From Planctomycetaceae bacterium (GTDB lineage: Bacteria > Planctomycetota > Planctomycetia > Pirellulales > Thermoguttaceae): 7,045 nt of DNA. Below the pieces are notes generated by a model, which worked only from the letters and a program-made list of their open reading frames with translations, was not told the DNA's origin and made no database searches. The stretch covers positions 1 through 7,045 of the forward strand of contig JAITDV010000228.1 in the NCBI GenBank assembly GCA_031282385.1. Reading direction: 5' to 3'. Positions 5,405 to 7,045 of the stretch are shown piece by piece. The translations under genes were made by a program, and so were the position numbers. Within the stretch, counting starts at the first letter, position 1. Every line of letters begins with the position of its first letter.

Positions 5405-6754
5405 TTATGGGAATTTTTTTGGTTTTGGCAAGTCGCGACCATCCATCCATGCTTTGAGTTTACCGAATTTGAACGGTAAAAACGGGGCAAGTCTGATGCC
5501 CATTCTCACAAAAAACATCATAGTCTTAAAGACATATTTATTCCTTGCTCCGAATGAAAACAACTTCCACATTATTGTTTCTGTAAATTTGCGTCCGTGT
5601 GTATTTTTTTCGATTGCTCGCCGTCGTTGCCGTAAAATTAAATGGTTCAAATCGATTTTGACTGGACAAATTGAACCGCACGCGCCGCACAACGAACACG
5701 CAAAAGGTAACTCCCACGCCGTTTCTATGCCCAACATTTCTGATGTTAAAACTATTCCAAGCGGACCTGGATAAATCCAACCGTAAGCCCAACCGCCTGC
5801 TTGACGGAATACCGGACAATTGTTCATGCAAAGTCCGCAACGCATACATTTCAATATCTCTCGAAATTCAACATCTTCCAATGCTTTTGTACGTCCGTTG
5901 TCAACTAGCACCAGATATAGTTCCGTGCCAGCCGCAGGTCCATTTACAAAATGAGTGTAAGTTGTCAACTTTTGTCCCGTACCCATTCGCGCAAGCATAT
6001 TCAAAAAAAGCGGCAAATCATCAAGCCGCGGTAACAATTTTTCGATACCCATCATTGCAATATGAATTTTTGGGGACGATGTTGACAAACCGATATTGCC
6101 TTCGTTTTCGCAGATGCAAAGAGTACCGGTTTCCGCAATTCCAAAATTTACGCCGGAAAAACCTATCTCTGATTTTATAAATTTTGATCGCAATTGCCGT
6201 CTTGCTATTTGAGTCAGTTCTTCATGACCTGCCGAGTTACGTTCATCAAGTTTTGCCTCGAATAGCTTACCGATTTCGCCGGCTGAAAGATGTAACGCCG
6301 GAGTAACAATATGAGACGGTCGCGTTCCCGCAAGTTGGACAATAAACTCGCCAAGATCCGTTTCATACGAAGTAATTCCGTGATCACCAAGAAAATGATT
6401 GAGGTCTATTTCTTCACTGACCATTGATTTTCCCTTGACTGCAAGTTTAGCGCCGTGTTGGTTGATGATTGCAAGAATTTCTTTATTTGCTTCGTCGGCG
6501 TCTTTAGCGCAAATTACTTTGACGCCTTTGGACTCAAGTTGTTTAATAAATTGTTCGAGCAAAGTATCGAGATTGGACAACACATAACGTTTGATTTCTG
6601 AAGCATTCTGCCGCCACCTGCTCCATTCTTCTATTTCCCAACATACGTGCAAATTATTTGACGCAGAATGGAGTGAAGTTGCAACAAGCGACCTAGGACC
6701 ATTGCCTTTGTAGAGTGATTTGGTTTTATCTGTTAAAAATTTTGCGCCAGGCAT
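5405..6754 (-). CDS. lutB: LutB/LldF-type iron-sulfur protein of L-lactate oxidation
   Basis: The 449-residue cytoplasmic protein matches the LutB architecture: an N-terminal LUD domain followed by a ferredoxin-like domain with two 4Fe-4S motifs. The LUD part spans about 60-290, with AVKGKSMVSEEIDLN (105-119) and FGIAETGTLCICENEGN (204-220), both typical of the family. Cluster motif 1 is CMRCGLCMNNCPVF (Cys303, 306, 309, 313), followed by AYGWIYPGPLG. Cluster motif 2 is CSLCGACGSICPVKIDL (Cys353, 356, 359, 363). All eight cysteines are present. In characterised systems LutB works with LutA and LutC to oxidise L-lactate to pyruvate, passing electrons on. Neither partner is in the window: the next gene downstream is unrelated and 291 bp upstream hold none. 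Length is normal for the family and the Met start fits the N-terminal region, but no Shine-Dalgarno is visible. Related paralogues act on other 2-hydroxy acids or have unknown roles, so the substrate is inferred. Confidence 0.9.
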   Translation of the reverse strand: MPGAKFLTDKTKSLYKGNGPRSLVATSLHSASNNLHVCWEIEEWSRWRQNASEIKRYVLSNLDTLLEQFIKQLESKGVKVICAKDADEANKEILAIINQHGAKLAVKGKSMVSEEIDLNHFLGDHGITSYETDLGEFIVQLAGTRPSHIVTPALHLSAGEIGKLFEAKLDERNSAGHEELTQIARRQLRSKFIKSEIGFSGVNFGIAETGTLCICENEGNIGLSTSSPKIHIAMMGIEKLLPRLDDLPLFLNMLARMGTGQKLTTYTHFVNGPAAGTELYLVLVDNGRTKALEDVEFREILKCMRCGLCMNNCPVFRQAGGWAYGWIYPGPLGIVLTSEMLGIETAWELPFACSLCGACGSICPVKIDLNHLILRQRRRAIEKNTHGRKFTETIMWKLFSFGARNKYVFKTMMFFVRMGIRLAPFLPFKFGKLKAWMDGRDLPKPKKFP

Positions 6755-6855
6755 TTTTGATTTGATAATATTGGGGTTGAGATTGTTGGGGAAAGAGGGA
6801 AATATATTGGAAATTTCTAATATCGTTTTTTAGAAATTCTCAAAACCACTTTGGT

Positions 6856-6883
6856 AGTATAACCGCCTTCAATCTAAAAGCAA
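6856..6883 (-). promoter_or_regulatory. Candidate sigma-70-type promoter for lutB
   Basis: The minus strand reads TTGCTT (plus 6878-6883), a 16-nt spacer and TATACT (plus 6856-6861). The -10 box differs from consensus at one position. The predicted transcript start is near 6849, giving a leader of roughly 95 nt before the lutB ATG. The spacer is slightly short and no activity can be seen from sequence alone. Confidence 0.4.
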
Positions 6884-6922
6884 CAGGACATATCAGAATT
6901 TTGATTTCCTAACTTAGGTTTG

Positions 6923-7014
6923 TAAACTGTTCCAACTTTAAATTTCCTTTACCTTCGCCTGCTTTCCGATAGGTAAGCAGGCGAAGGTAAACGAAAATTC
7001 AAGTGTGAACAGTA
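6923..7014. repeat. Family-B repeat, copy 5: fold-back (head-to-head) variant
   Basis: Arms 6926-6964 and 6975-7013 are inverted copies matching at 34 of 39 positions, with the innermost 17 bp perfect, around TCCGATAGGT. Each arm corresponds to the first half of family B, and the loop is the family loop in reverse orientation. The usual second half (CTCTTGAGTCAGGCAATTT) is absent. Like the other copies it is bounded by TA on both sides. As RNA or single-stranded DNA it would form a strong hairpin. Confidence 0.8.
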
Positions 7015-7045
7015 GACCTTTTCTCTAACCTAAAAATACATCAAC
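7013..7045. mobile_element. Start of a second family-A element, cut by window edge
   Basis: All 33 bases are the exact reverse complement of 1555-1587, the right end of the family-A element. This covers the 19-bp end TAGACCTTTTCTCTAACCT and 14 further bases. Its TA is shared with the right end of family-B copy 5. The rest lies outside the window; it may be another short element or the end of a full insertion sequence. Confidence 0.75.

Noticed and set aside
5671..6180. 169-codon plus-strand open frame
   Set aside because: It lies wholly antisense to lutB, which has family motifs and both cysteine clusters across this stretch.
6812..6838. Small inverted repeat AAATTTCT / AGAAATTC in the lutB leader
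   Set aside because: The stem is about 7 AT-only pairs with an 11-13-nt loop, within chance expectation for AT-rich DNA.

Overview
The window is AT-rich bacterial DNA with four long genes, all on the minus strand, separated by wide intergenic gaps filled with repeats. Best guess for the source is a Planctomycetes-type bacterium, possibly an AT-rich gut-associated lineage. This is inferred from the style of the large secreted protein (WYRRHP / VYVNG / NKxGxxxGN motifs), from the RND adaptor, and from weak or absent Shine-Dalgarno sites at some genes. Taxonomy is not proven by anything here.

Layout, left to right. Positions 1-936: the first 312 codons of an Rpn-family PD-(D/E)XK nuclease, running off the left edge. 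It carries an internal in-frame ATG at 105 behind a strong Shine-Dalgarno site. That ATG opens a short C-terminal reading frame with a 4-residue, Gly-every-fourth-residue repeat encoded by 12-bp tandem DNA repeats. This is the layout reported for RpnL/RpnS gene-within-gene toxin-antitoxin, anti-phage loci. Positions 937-1591: no gene, but two copies of a ~101-bp repeat (family B) and a 154-bp TA-flanked MITE-like element (family A) with a GC-rich internal hairpin. Positions 1592-2986: an RND-efflux periplasmic adaptor. Positions 3106-4806: a secreted protein with a long Ser/Thr/Asn/Lys-rich region and a planctomycete-like C-terminal domain. Positions 4807-5404: no gene, two more family-B copies and a possible terminator. 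Positions 5405-6754: a LutB/LldF-type iron-sulfur protein of lactate oxidation. Positions 6755-7045: a plausible promoter for lutB, a fold-back variant of family B, and the first 33 bp of a second family-A element starting at the same TA.

The genes do not form one pathway. The adaptor lacks its RND pump and the LutB protein lacks LutA and LutC within the window. The intergenic DNA is dominated by two small non-autonomous repeat families, both bounded by TA. The most interesting signals are the probable gene-within-gene Rpn locus at the left edge and the two TA-bounded repeat families, which meet at position 7013.
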